A stretch of DNA of 64,000 bases from Malachius bipustulatus (GCA_910589415.1 OU342633.1:14794858-14858857); one strand, 5' to 3'. Shown: positions 32,871 through 44,850, counted from the stretch's first letter. Translations and numbers: made by a program. The notes: generated by a model not told the origin, from the sequence alone.

Positions 32871-35664
32871 CAATTTATACATTACAATACACTCCCCTAC
32901 CGGAAAAATACAGTGCAATAACATACACTTGGAAGAGAGGGACATACCCCTTCTGTGCCCAAGAGCCTATCCTAAACTATCCTATCCTATCCTAATAGTA
33001 GAAAAGATGAGGTACAAGGTGAGGAAGAGAAAAAGGAGAAAAGCAATTCAAAAGGAAGTAGAGAAACAGAAAGAGGCGACGAAAGAAAGAGAAGAAGAAG
33101 AAGCAAGGATACACAGAAAAGCTGCCAAGAACCAAAACAATCTCAATGACAATATTAAAGTTGTCTAAGATACAGTTGAATTTTCTTAGTTTTAATTTTA
33201 TTAGATACAGTTAAAATTTTGAGTTTATTAGATAATTTATTAAAATAAGTAACTGCCGTAAATAAACTACTCTTTTGAGAGACAGACTTCCTACAAAATT
33301 GCAACTCTATCAACTTATTTCTTGTCTTGCTTTCAGATGAAGTGAACTGTGTACTCAAAGACTTATAATGATGTAGTATGCATTTAGCTCTATATAATTG
33401 TTCAATACTTGGAATACTATCTGATTTCAAAAGATTAATAAATTTTTCTTGTAATTTATTCAAATTCTTTAGTGCTGTAGGATATGCTTCACCCCATATT
33501 ATAATTGCATAGTTCAACAAGCTATAAACATATCCATTGTATATCATTTCAAGTACTATTTTTGGAAGGTAGTTCAGTTTTTTACATATGTATAAAAAAT
33601 ATCTACATTTATTAACCAGATTGTCAACATGCAAGTCCCACCTAAGGTTATAATCCAAAAGTACACCCAGATATTTGAAGCTTTCTTTTCTAGTGATATT
33701 TGAGCCATTCATGTGTATATTTATTGTGTCAGACACACTATCTGAGTGACAACCAAATGTGACGAATTCAGTTTTCTTAATATTAATTGTTAACTTATTA
33801 GAAATGAACCAGTCATTAAGTTTCTGTAAGTACTCATTCATTTTAGTCTCAACTTCCGGCCAAGTATTCTCAAAACAACCGTATCATCAGCATATGCGTA
33901 GACAAGTGGGCAGTTATCAAAAATATCGTTAGTATAAACAAGAAACAGCAGTGGTCCCAGGACAGTACCTTGAGGTACGCCAAGTTCTACGCTTTTTTCA
34001 CTACTGTATTCATTGTTAATTTTCACTTTTTGCCTTCTATCATTTAAGTAGCTTTTCACGAGATCATGAGCAATTCCTTTAACACCATCATGATACAACT
34101 TCTGTAATAAGATCTGCTGGTCTACAGTATCAAAAGCTTTACTCAAGTCTACAAACGTAGCAGCGACAGCCTGGTTATTACTTACTCCATTATAGATAGC
34201 ATCAAATACCTTGTCAAGTGCATGTGCAGTACTCTTATTTTTCATGAAACCAAATTGCTTTACATTAATTCTGCCACTGTCAATCAGAAACTTGGAAAGT
34301 CTACAATGCACAATTTTCTCAAATACTTTGGCGATATTTGAGATAAGAGAGATGGGTCGATAATTATTTACCTCTGTACAATCACCACTCTTATAGACTG
34401 GAACTATTTCTGCTTTTTTCAACGCATTCGGCCAGACACCATCATATATGCACCTATTAAAAATATCAGCCAATATAGGACTTGTGTAGGAATTAATCCT
34501 TTTCAAAACAGTAGAGTGAATATGGTCAACACCACCTCTTCTACTTTTCAAACTATTAAATAGCAAACTCACCTCATTAGGATCAGTATACCTCAGGAAA
34601 AAGACTTATCATTGCAGTTATTAGGATCCAGGAGCTACACTGTGACAACCCGAAGTGTGCAGGTCATTTGCAAGTTTCCTACCTATGTTGAGAAAGAAAT
34701 CACATGTTAACAGGACTCGAAGAAAAGTCATTGCCAACTTTAACCCTCTCAACCCCACAGCTCTTCACCCCTCACCCAATCTCTCATTGATGTAAAGCCA
34801 CAACTTTTTAGTGTTATTACTGGCTCTTTTAGCTTCATTTATTTCATAGTTGTTTTTTGCAGCCTTTATGAGTTTTTGTAATATTTTTTCATAGTTTTTA
34901 TATTCAGTCTTAAGTTGATGTGATTGTTCATTTCTTTTCCAAATATTATATAAATTTTCTTTGTGCTGAATTAAGTATAGCATGTGTGATCCATGGTTTT
35001 ATAGGTTTATCCTTAGTACTAGTTGGTTTAAAAGTTGCTTTATGGACACATAAAATTATATCATTAATGAGCGAATTAATCGCAGTATCCGGATCATATA
35101 ATGTGGTAATATTTGACCCAGTTTACTGTTGACGCTAGTTCAATTAATTTTCTATAGTTAATAATACTATTTTTTAATTTAGGATAGTCAAAGAAGGACT
35201 TATTCTCACAATTAAAAGCACAGACAAGGGGATAATGATCAGTGAAAAGCTGCGCAATCTTGAAGGCAGTCAGCTCGTGAGTAGTTCTAACATATATATT
35301 GTCAATACAGGTTCCTCCATTTTTATTGTTACTATTTGGTCTTGTAATAGATTTGAAAAGAGGAAAGTATCCAGCAGAAAAACAACTATCCAAAAGTTCA
35401 TTAGTAGTGTCATTAGCTTTCAATATGTCAATATTAAAGTCACCTATAATAAAATGATGCTTAATTTTTCTGTTGCACATTATCCTTTTCATGATTTCAA
35501 TAAATTCTGTTTCACACAATAATTCATGACTTCTAGACATTGCAGAAATAAGGAAAACATTATTTTCGCCAATTTTTACCTTACAAGTAAGAATCTTAAA
35601 GGCTTTTTGCTCAGTTACTATTTCAGTTGAGTGTTCAATATCATTTCTAACATAAATTACTGTA

Positions 35665-38448
35665 CAGGGTGGGCCAATAAGCGAGGTAAGCGGCTGTATC
35701 TCAGAAACTAATAATCGTAGAGAGTTGCGGTAAAAAATTTTATAGGTTAAGTAGGCAAGGGAAAATGCTGGAAATAATTTTCAAGTTTCCAAGATGGCTG
35801 CCAGAGGGCGTTTGCACCATCTTGAATTACATAAAGTTACGTTTCTTGTGATTTTCCCCAATGAATGTAACAAAAAAGTATTTGCGTTTTAATGTTAACT
35901 TAAAAACGAACATTTTTTGTAAAAACAATTTTTCTCTATCTTTCGAAATAAAGTGGTGGGGGGGTATTTAAATGTTGGTTTAAACAAATGCCTGTAACTT
36001 CAAAACGGCTTTAATGGATTTGGATAAATTTGGTATAATTGGAAAGAGCATTTCTTGGGCTTTTAGGTTTCTTGTGATAATGACAGTTGTGACCTACACG
36101 GCCGCCGATAGAGGGCGTTATTCGATATTATAACCAAAATATTAGCTTTTCTCAAAAAATTTAAATGCAATGATATGACTTTTTTTGGACTAGAAAATAG
36201 ACAAATGATCAACCAATAAGCTTGCGCAAACCGCATCTTAATATCTTTTCCTAACTCAAATTATTAAAAAAATACCAAACCAAGAAAATTCATATATCCC
36301 CATTTAAAAATGCATCGGTCGCTTTCGATAAGAAGGCAAGTAGTAGGCCATGCAAATCAAAGACAGACTCCTAACTAAAATATTGGCAAGTAACGTCAAA
36401 CTTCTGTCACACGCAGCCCACTATTATTGTTGATTGCATATAATTTGAGTACTTTTTAACCAAAATGACTTTCACAAATAATGAAGCCGTTGACATGATT
36501 GCGATTTATTTCGAGTGTTTTCAAAATGCAACTATAGCTGCAAGACAGTATGCAGCACGGTATCCAGATCGCCTTCATTACGGGAGAAGAATGTTTCCGC
36601 TCTTCGTACAGCGATTACGCGATACTGGAAGTTTTCGTTATCCTAAACATCGCAGGCGTCGCAATGGAAGGACCAAAGAAAATATTAACAATGTCTTGGC
36701 TTACACAAAATTTTATAGACATGTAGAAACTAGAACATTGTCTCTAGACTTGGGAATAGCACGAACAACTGTTAGAAATATTTTGAAAGATTATAGGTGA
36801 ATAATTTTATCTTATTCCAAGTATCTTAGCACATACCCTCAAATACAAATTCAGTGTTATTCTGGTTATATTATTTTTTACTACTGATTATGTTGTTTTT
36901 TACTTTTATATTACATCCTTACCAGTCTTACCACATAGTCTTGCACCAGGCGCTAAATGAACAAGATTTCGATAATAGATTAAATTATTGTCAATGGATG
37001 CTAGGTATGCTTGAGAAAAACAGAAATTTCTTAAAGGAAATTCTCTGGACCGACAAGGCTACCTTTAATAGTGATGGTATAGAGTCACCTTCATAATATG
37101 CATTATTGGTCTGCTGAAAATCCGCGTCGGTTAAGAGAGAGAAGTGTAACACCAGGGACGCTGCGGGGACGCTGGAGCCTAAATGTGCGGTGCGGTATCA
37201 TTGGGGACAGAATTATTGGACCTTACTTTTTTGATTAAGATTTAACTGCTAACCGCTTCTTAGAGTTTTTGATCAACGACTTGCCAATTTTGTTGGAAGA
37301 TGTGCCACTCGAAACTAGGAGAACTATGCTTCTGCAATTAGATGGTTGTCCGGCACATTATTCAATTAATGTCCGAAACCATATTTACGGGACCGTTCGA
37401 GAACGCTGGATAGGAAGGGGAAGCCTATTTCCTTGTCCGGCAAGATCTCCCGACTTGACATGTCTTGATTTTTACTTCTGGGGACGCTTAAAAGACATTG
37501 TTTTTCAAACTCCACCAACAACACGAATGGATATGGATGAGGAACAGAATTCGAAATTCAATTCCTCAACTATCAGCGGCAGAAATCGAGGCTGCGGTTC
37601 TGTTGACTCAAGAAAGACTGGAACAATGTGTGGAATATGACGGAAGGCAATTTGAACACAGAAGGCATTAATCTTTTCTCAAAAAGGGTCCTTTTCAGGA
37701 CCACAACTTTATTTAAAAGGAAAATCGTTACGAAAACGCGTGAGAAGTTTGTCTTTTGTTTCCATGGCCTACTAATTGCCTTCTTATCGAAAGCGACCGA
37801 TGCATTTTTAAATGGGGATATATGAATTTTCTTGGTTTGGTATTTTTTTAATAATTTGAGTTAAGAAAAAGATATTAAGATGCGGTTTGCGCAAGCTTAT
37901 TGGTTGATCATTTGTCTATTTTCTAGTCTAAAAAGTCATATCATTGCATTTAAATTTTTTGAGAAAAGCCAATATTTTGGTTATAATATCGAATAACGCC
38001 CTCTATCGGCGGCCGTGTAGGTCACAACTGTCATTATCACAAGAAACCTAAAAGGCCAAGAAATGCTCTTTCCAATTATACCAAATTTATCCAAATCCAT
38101 TAAAGCCGTTTTGAAGTTACAGGCATTTGTTTAAACCAACATTCAAATACCCCCCACCACTTTATTTCAAAAGATAGAGAAACATTGTTTCCACAAAAAA
38201 TGTTCGTTTTTAAGTTAACATTAAAACGCAAATACTTTTTTGTTACATTCATTGGGGAAAATCACAAGAAACGTAACTTTATGTAATTCAAGATGGTGCA
38301 AACGCCCTCTGGCAGCCATCTTGGAAACTTGAAAATAATTTCCAGCATTTTCCCTTGCCCACTTAACGTATAAAATTTTTTACCGCAACTCTCTACGATT
38401 ATTAGTTTCTGAGATACAGCCGCTTACCTCGCTTATTGGCCCACCCTG
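35665..38448 (+). mobile_element. Tc1/mariner-superfamily element with about 690-bp TIRs
   Basis: Ends CAGGGTGGGCCAATAAGCGA, inverted at 38448, with TA at 35663-35664 and 38449-38450. The inverted arms extend to about 36355 and from about 37763, that is, some 690 bp each with few mismatches. That is far longer than the 20-30 bp of typical mariners. A decayed transposase gene lies in the roughly 1.4 kb between the arms. It is inserted in LINE ORF2. Confidence 0.9.
36465..37640 (+). pseudogene. Tc1/mariner-type transposase, frameshifted
   Basis: N-terminal helix-turn-helix: MTFTNNEAVDMIAIYFEC and SLDLGIARTTVRNILK (36465-36800). The first catalytic region is IWTDKATFN-like at 37.04-37.08 kb (LWTDKATFNSDGI), then a stop and a second frame. 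From 37269 come LPILLEDVPLETRR, LQLDGCPAHYSINVR (second Asp) and ARSPDLTCLDFYFWGRLKDI (third Asp). Thirty-six residues separate the second and third Asp, between the DD34D of mariner and the DD41D type. The frame is broken at least twice. Confidence 0.78.
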
Positions 38449-38782
38449 TACCATCTGCAATATTTATCATTCCATTATTGTAATAAATGCAGTAGTCATC
38501 AATTTTATACAAGTTAGGATTGATTATATTCCATGTTTCTGTGCAGACTATTATGAGCGGTTTAACAGAGCAGAGAGACTACCAACATAAGACTCAAAAA
38601 CAGCGAAATTTGCATGCAAACTACGAACATTTACATGCAGGATAACAGTAAAATGCAGGAAAATCAGTAAGTTTACAGTTCAAAGATTCAAGTGAGTCAA
38701 CTTCAAATTCATTGAATTGGGAATCTATCCTATCACTACTCAAAATATCAAGTATATTATCCATAAATCTAGTCTGAAAATG

Positions 38783-39121
38783 TTAAAAGGAGTAATCAAT
38801 TTTGTCTTTCAAAATACCCAAATGATACAAATATGTTGAACACTTATGATCTGATGTCTTATGACTTACATTATATCTGGTATTATATTTTCTACTCGAT
38901 TCTACACAATTGTGACATTTAAGGTCACCCTTCTCAGTACAAGTTGGGGTAGCATGATTTCCTGAGCAAAATCCACATACAACAGTTTTTCCATGGCACT
39001 TATCACTCTTATGATAAAAACCCTGGCACTTGAAACATCTCGATATGGACAAGTCCTCATAAACTACACATCTCTGCCAGTCAATGCATACCTTCCTGTT
39101 ACTAAGCATCTTATGATACAA
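38783..39121 (-). CDS. LINE ORF1, gag-like zinc-knuckle protein, C-terminal part
   Basis: A 112-aa frame with CCHC knuckles CFKCQGFYHKSDKC, CGFCSGNHATPTC and CHNCVESSRKY. This is the array usual for ORF1 of Jockey/I-type LINEs, which binds the element RNA. The N-terminal part of ORF1 is missing, and the ATG at 39121 is probably internal. ORF2 follows within about 20 bases. Confidence 0.75.
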   Translation of the reverse strand: MYHKMLSNRKVCIDWQRCVVYEDLSISRCFKCQGFYHKSDKCHGKTVVCGFCSGNHATPTCTEKGDLKCHNCVESSRKYNTRYNVSHKTSDHKCSTYLYHLGILKDKIDYSF

Positions 39122-39469
39122 TTCTGCTGAGCATTCTGCATATATGGTAGATGTCCTATTGGCTCTAATTTATATTTCAGCCTAAAATAAAATTTAATAG
39201 CAAAGTGATAATCGACTAATAGGAAGTACAGATATTTTTCTACATTTGCTATGATTTAGAAACAAATAAGTTAGTTATTTTTTGAGAAATTTAGGATTTT
39301 GTTAAAAGTTGCAGTTGTCCGGAAGTGACCCACTATGGGGCAATTTCGGACATGAATAAATTTTTAGGGACTTCTTTTATTAAGAACATTTATTAGGTAA
39401 GAAATATATGAACATAGCATTACTAAACATCGTAACCAAAAAAAATAACATTTTATTAGTGAAATTCCT

Positions 39470-40075
39470 GGTGTTTGGATCGGTTTGGGCAGCTTAGACA
39501 TAATATATGCTTTCTTTCGATACTTTAAATATCCTCAATCTGTGGGAATATAAACTCTTGGTCTTGGCTGCACTTCTTTTGAAATTTGACCTGAAATTCT
39601 CCATTTATCTAATACCTCTATAACTTTTCCAATATAATATAGAGATAGTTTTTTTGTTGGAAAAACTTCACTAACAAGTAATCGTCCCTTATTATTTCTT
39701 AATCGTCCAAAAGTTCAGCAATATTGTCAATATCAGCTTCAAAATCTAAAGCAATGCCAGAATCTGATGATGACGTGTCATCTTGGACCAGTTTATTCTT
39801 CTTCTTTCTTTTTTTTTTTGTCTATTTCTGGCCGATCGCTACTTTGTGCCGTCTTTGGAGTAGATTCCGAAACTAATTTCCTAGTAGTGTTTGTTCCTTT
39901 TAATTTTAATTAAGCAGCAGCTCTTAAAGATGTAGTTTTGCTGATAACATTTCTTACAGCATTCCTTAAGACATCCCTAGGGATTTCTGCTTTGGTAGTA
40001 CATTTTTTTTGTGTGTTAGCACCATCCTGCAATGATATAATATGAAGAAGATTCATTGTGCTTGTACAGATCAGG
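39470..40075 (-). pseudogene. pogo-like transposase of copy 2: N-terminus fused to C-terminus by deletion
   Basis: The minus frame codes KAEIPRDVLRNAVRNVISKT then TSLRAAA (the psq-type helix-turn-helix start). About 100 bp on it reaches SSSDSGIALDFEADIDNIAE and DDYLLVKF, the acidic C-terminus also seen in copy 1 (EGDYVLVQF). The whole catalytic domain is missing, so this was a non-autonomous derivative. Just upstream (40075-40135) is a GGGCACATTCGGAC...GTCCGGACGTGCCCC inverted motif, present at the matching place in copy 1 (26.04-26.11 kb). Confidence 0.7.
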
Positions 40076-40203
40076 GCACATTCGGACAGTCCGGAACTGC
40101 CCCGCCTGAATTGTCCGGACGTGCCCCAAATGCACATAATTGGATTTAAATCCTTTTTTAGTTTTACAGAGATGTGCAATACTAACAGTTTTGTGACGTT
40201 ATA

Positions 40204-41066
40204 CAGGGTGTCCCAGCTTATTCGAAGCGGTCTCTGTAGGCCAAACGATGGATTTTTTCCAAAAAATTTTTGCATATTCAAGTACAGGATCACAATGGCC
40301 ATAATTTAAAATTATTTTGGGGTATACAGAGTGTCCCATATGACAGTGGCATATCAAAGTTATGTTTTTTTAAATGGAATGCTCCTAGGTTATTGCATTT
40401 TTAGATTGTCTGAAAAGAGAAATTAAGATTGGCTTTTATAGTTGAGAAGTTTTTTGAGTTATAAACAAGTTAAAATCGTCATTTTTCAAGTTCAAGGCCC
40501 TGTACAACGAAAACGGTTCAAGATAGAGAAAAACGGCTTACATGTCCCTATTTTAACTTTTCATGTACTATCCTATGATGTGGATGAAATGTTTATACAG
40601 GGTGATAAAAAATTTGAAAAATTCTGAGATTTCTCCACGCGTCGCCAAATAAAAAAATCAAAGAAAGTACAAATGTTTCTATACCATAGGATAGTACATG
40701 AAAAGTTAAAATAGGGACATGTAAGCCGTTTTTCTCTATCTTTAGCCGTTTTCGTTGTACAGGGCCTTGAACTTGAAAAATTACGATTTTAACTTGTTTA
40801 TAACTCAAAAACTTCTGAATTTAAACACCAACTGTAAAAGCCAATCTTAATTTCTCTTTTCAGACAATCTAAAAATGCAATAACCTACGAGCATTCCATT
40901 TAAAAAAACATAACTTTGATATGCCATTCTCATATGGGATATGTATACTCCAAAATAATTTTAAATTATGGCGATTGTGATTCTGTACTTGAATTTTCAA
41001 AATTTTTTTTGAAAAAGTCCATCGTTTGGCCTACAGAGACCGCTTCGAATAAGCTGGGACACCCTG
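40204..41066. mobile_element. 863-bp near-complete palindromic TIR element (CAGGGTGTCCCAGC ends)
   Basis: Ends CAGGGTGTCCCAGCTTATTC, TA at 40202-40203 and 41067-41068. The two halves are inverted copies almost to the centre near 40636, so a single strand could fold into a hairpin of more than 400 bp. No coding capacity. Confidence 0.92.
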
Positions 41067-41346
41067 TATATATGGAAATCCGCATTCTTTCTAGCGAAAC
41101 AATCAAATCTTACCTGAGTTTAAAAAGTCGAGGTGTAGGACCTTACCAGTAGGTAACCCAATGTTATATCGTAAGTCCCTTTTTCACAATTTTCCATGTA
41201 AATTAATTTTTTTTTAATTTCACATCACAGGACACAATTGTCCACGGATTTAAATTGTAGGCGGGTATAACTGCTGTGGGATTGGTTATTAGTATTATTT
41301 ATTGGCGGTAAATTTGAACTGTCGGAACCTGCCCCCTTCTCCCCTA

Positions 41347-41476
41347 CATTTATAGTGTCCCCGATTACTTCTTGAAAGGCTCCACTAGCATAAAACCGCA
41401 GCGTCATCAGCAGCTGATTTAGTCCACTAATCGACTCTTTGGGGTTGCGCAACCCCTCAAAACGGCCAAAAACCAC
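41347..41476 (-). pseudogene. PIF/Harbinger transposase, N-terminal piece
   Basis: Minus frame: SISGLNQLLMTLRFYASGAF then QEVIGDTIN. This is the conserved N-terminal region (LxxLRFYAxGxFQxxxGD) of Harbinger transposases, cut exactly at the TA of the pogo-like insertion. The coding region upstream to about 41640 is G/C-rich but not clearly readable. An AT-rich LINE-type tail begins at about 41640. Confidence 0.78.
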
Positions 41477-41689
41477 CCCCTAGAGAGATAAACCGCGCTT
41501 CAATCCATTTCCCTGCAAAAAAACCTTCCCCCCGTTTTCGAGGATGCTGAGCACAATGGAGGTGCTGGACATCGCGTGCGACCCCGACCAACCCCTCCTC
41601 CGGCCAATACTCACCCCCGAAATGGGTGATTTTTTTATTTATATATTATATATTATTAAATATATTAAATATATTATATATTTAAAAAG

Positions 41690-42480
41690 AAGTTTTTGGG
41701 GAAGATAAGGTTGATGGTTTGGAGAGCACTAATCAGAACAGATTCTCGGGGGTGGAGATAACATGTTCAATAGCAAGAAGGATGGCGTAGGACTCGTTGG
41801 TTAGAGGGATAATTATGGAGCAGGAGACTTTGTAATTGGACTTAGATCCGTCTTTAAAGATAGCTTTAAAATTGGGGTAGCGGGAAATTACTTCTCTGAA
41901 GTGCTGCATGAATACCTGGTTGCTGGTTGTGGACTTATCAAACCTTGAGAGTGATAGATTAAGGGGGAGTCGTGGTGAGGCTCGGGGTGCTGGGAGGGTT
42001 GAAAAGATGGAGTGTAACCTTGGGATGGAAGAATTTGTCTTAGATTTAATTCTATGTATATGTTGGTATAAAGGGGGGATGAAACAATTTTGATTTGAGG
42101 ATATGTTGGAGGCGGAAGGGAAGTTCGCCGGTAAGCGCAAAAAGACTATCTATAGGAGTGGTGCATAAAGCGCCAGTAGCGATTCGCAGGGCTGTCGGTT
42201 GTATGACTTCGATAGTCTTAAGATAGGAGATCCTGGAGGAAGAGTAAGCAATGATTCCGTAATCCATTTAGGAACTAATTAGAGATTTGTAGATTTAAAG
42301 AACCATGTGGGTATCAGCCCACCAAGAGTGACCTGACAGGGCTCTCATCATAAGGTTGAGGCCGCTAATGCATCCTTTCTTGATCTCATGGATATGTTGC
42401 TTCCAATTGAGCTTTCTGTCAAAGACAACGCCCAGGTCGTATTTGTTTAGGAGGACAACTTGAAATCCGAGAGTTTGCTC
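41690..42480 (-). pseudogene. LINE ORF2 C-terminal fragment with RNase H
   Basis: Minus strand in two frames. 42267-42052: MDYGIIAYSSSRISYLKTIE then RIATGAL and ALTGELPFRL (post-RT domain). 42140-41733: FKAIFKDGSKSNYKVSCSII then ESYAILLAIEHV, the first half of an RNase H, where the usual TDGS is KDGS. RT core lost except for GVVFDRKLNW-like residues near 42.4 kb. I/Jockey-type. The AT-only stretch 41634-41690 is probably its tail. Confidence 0.65.
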
Positions 42481-42484
42481 AACT

Positions 42485-44200
42485 GCTGGAGATTGGAGAT
42501 GGAGGACTGGAGAATCCCTCTATGAGGCAGTTGTCTCAAGGGGGATCCCATCAGTCATAAGTGGGTGGATCCGCAATATGCTTGGAAACAGAACTATAAC
42601 GACCTCAATTGCGCCCGCAGGGAGAAGTTCTCTCCCCTTTGCTCTGGTCCCTTCTCGTCGATGATCTTCTAGCCGTTCTCTCACTATGGAGTGTCGACGT
42701 CCAGGCATATGCTGATGACTTGCTCATTCTGATCAAAGGAAGATCTGTAGCGACCATTTCTAGGGTCCTTCAGAAAGTACTCGAGGTGACTTATCAGTGG
42801 TGCGAGAGAGAACACATGTCTGTCAACCCTCAACTGTCATAGTACCATTTTCCAGAAAGAGAAGGTTGGACGCTTTGACGCCCTCAACTCTTCTGGGAGA
42901 AACCATTCCATTTGCAGAGGAAGCCAAGTACCTTATTGGAGTAATCCTGGATAAAAAGCTTACTTGGACCTTCCATCTGGAAAAAGTTATACACAGAGCC
43001 AAACACTCTCCTTATGGACGTGTAAAAGGAGCTGCGGCAAAACATGGGGAATCGCGCCCAAACAAATACTGGCTTTACATAACGGTCGTCAGACCTATGG
43101 TTGCTTATTGCTTGGTGGTCAAAAGTCCAGCATGCCATGGCCAAATTAAAGCTCTCTAGCCCACAGAAACAAGTTGGTCTGGCGATCTGTGGTTCCATTA
43201 ACAACACATCGTCGGCGGCTATGGAGATTCTACTGGACTTACCACCTCTCCATATTTATTTGGAGATACCAGATGGACTACATATTATAGAATGAAACAG
43301 ATGGCAAGAAGCTTGCCAAAGGCTTATAACTTGGAGCGAACCAGATTACTTGATGACATAGAAAGTAACAGTCTACTGGGTATGTCCTCGGACATAATGC
43401 GTAAGACAATAATGAACCGTTTTGCTTTTAAGGCCCTTCTTCCGAGAAGAGACGTGTGGGAGTACAACAGAAACGAACTCCTGAAAGCAGATTTCAGTTG
43501 GTTCACCGATGGATCTAAGACATCCATAGAAGCTGGAGCTGGAGTATGTAGCGCTGACTTGAAGAATACAGTCTTCTCGAGCCTGGGCCTTCACGCAACC
43601 ACTTTCCAGGCCGAAAATCTATGCCATAGAGCTCTGTGCGCACCGTCAACGCAGATCAATAAAGATATTTTCAGGCAGCCAAGCGGCTCTAAAGCCCTTA
43701 GCTCCAGTCACTGCAAGTCCAAGTTGGTCTAGAAATGTCAACTAACCTTGAATGCTCTAGCAAAGAGTAACGAAGTAACTCTGGTCTGGATTTCGGGCCA
43801 TGCTGGATATGGAGAGAACGAACTTGCCGACTCTCTGGTCAGGAAAGGTGTCGAATCCGAATTTATTGGACGCAGAACCAGCATTTGGCATATCACAAGA
43901 TATAGCCAAAACAGCAATACGAAACTGGGCTGAGAGGGAAGACCTCCAGCACTGTCAAAACTTACCAGGATTGGACCATTCGAAGAACTTTTTGTAGGGT
44001 ACTTCGAAGAAAAGGACCAAAGAACTATTGGAGCGTAACAGAAAAAACTGGAAGCCCTAATAGGCCTATTTACTGGGCACTGCAAGCTGAATCATCATCT
44101 GCACAAGATGGGATTATCGATCAGCGGTGACTGCCCCCTGAGGATGATGGAGCAGCAAAACACATGAGTTGTTGCCGGGTACCTAGTTCTTTGTTTTTTC
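42485..44200 (+). pseudogene. LINE ORF2 fragment (RT end plus RNase H), plus strand
   Basis: RT from PQGEVLSPLLWSLLVDDLL (42.6 kb) and the catalytic QAYADDLLILIKG to MSVNPQ. After a frameshift come EEAKYLIGVILDKKLTW and ITVVRPMVAYC. A frame at 43292-43732 reads NRFAFKALLP-type spacer then FSWFTDGSKTSIEAGAGVC and FQAENLC of RNase H. A further frame has VWISGHAGYGENELADSL (43.78 kb). It ends near 44200 with CAAATAAACT. Multiple shifts. It lies head to head with the preceding LINE fragment and is from a different family. Confidence 0.7.
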
Positions 44201-44850
44201 AAATAAACTACTGGACTTCATAGTTATCATCAGCGTTTGAATTAGGGGTGTTAAGGTACTCGTCACCAGGAAGCGAAATACTTCCAAAAATATGCATTTT
44301 TTACTAATATTAACTACGTTTATAGAATGACACTTCTAAAATTCAAAAGATAAAGAGATTTATTTAGTTGTTACAGAATAAATTAAATACAGATGTAAAT
44401 AAATAAGTATAATTACAGATTTGTGAATTTTGTTAATTAACATGACTAGAACGTTAATATAGTTACTTATATCGAAACATTTTCAGCTCTAATAAGGCCG
44501 TAGGTACTCCAGAATGTGGAATCACATGTTAGTAGGAATAATCTGTGTTTTAAAATTATTAATAAAATAATTAATTAATTTAACTTAACGTATATACATA
44601 TAAATCGACAAAGTTAAAATTTAAGTTGGTTTGAGTATATCTAGATATAATGCATATATATGTATTTACATTTTCTTTAGTGGTTTAGTAGTATTAGGGA
44701 ATACGTAGTCAAAATAATTTTGCTAAAAAACAAAAGCGGCTAAGGCAAACTTTGATATCAATAATTAAAAATAGCACTTCGAAAGAAAAAACTTAAACCA
44801 ACTTGAACATTTTGTGTTAATGATATCTTACATTATTATTTTTTGTAACA
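44201..44850. other. AT-rich stretch, probable 3' UTR of the Zasp-like gene
   Basis: No ORF. It lies directly downstream (minus strand) of the stop codon at 44851. Several AATAAA-like sequences in minus sense (TTTATT at 44363 and 44400) could end the transcript. Confidence 0.4.

Larger units (their letters stand above)
33155..38770 (-). pseudogene. LINE ORF2 (endonuclease-RT), frameshifted and split
   Basis: The endonuclease N-terminus lies at 38.77-38.45 kb (IVCTETWNI). It continues at 35.66-35.09 kb with IGDFNIDIL, GGTCIDNIYV and FTDHYPLVC. After a gap, RT motifs are PVYKSGDCTEVNNYRPISL, ATFVDLSKAFDTVD, LGVPQGTVLGPLLFLVY and the catalytic YAYADDTVVL (34572-33850). A shift follows, then a thumb/C-terminal part with FKYLGVLLDYNLRWD and a stop at 33155. 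Several frames are needed, so it is dead. A run of CCTAT pentamers near 32970-32995 lies in its 3' region. Confidence 0.8.
32817..39185 (-). mobile_element. LINE with zinc-knuckle ORF1, split by a Tc1/mariner element
   Basis: ORF1 at 39121-38783 and ORF2 from about 38765 to 33155, followed by a 3' region to the AATAA tail at 32817-32870. The TIR element 35665-38448 cuts the endonuclease; the frame joins across it through one TA. The 5' end is near 39185. I could not define its target duplication. CR1/Jockey-type RT. Confidence 0.8.
32778..41344 (-). mobile_element. pogo-like DNA transposon (copy 2), internally deleted, hosting a LINE and a palindromic element
   Basis: Inverted ends GGGGAGAAGG(C/G)GGCAGGTTC at 32778 and 41344, with TA at 32776-32777 and 41345-41346. 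Taking it out with one TA rejoins the Harbinger transposase codons (TIN, then V, then HK), which fixes the boundaries to the base. Inside are transposase remnants (39.5-40.1 kb), a LINE (about 32.8-39.2 kb) and an 863-bp palindrome (40204-41066). The subterminal GGCGGTAAATTTGAACTRTC is shared with copy 1. Confidence 0.88.
30285..41640. mobile_element. PIF/Harbinger element, split by a pogo-like transposon; ends not found
   Basis: Two convergent genes, the MADF/SANT-like protein (plus, 30.3-31.7 kb) and the DDE transposase (minus, 32.37-32.78 and 41.35-41.48 kb), give the standard PIF/Harbinger layout. The transposase is divided by the 8,567-bp element at 32778-41344. I could not find the terminal repeats, so the limits given are those of recognisable coding sequence. 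Confidence 0.65.

Noticed and set aside
32929..33168. Lys/Glu-rich 79-codon frame on the plus strand
   Set aside because: Low-complexity A/G-rich DNA in the 3' region of a LINE on the other strand; no domain.
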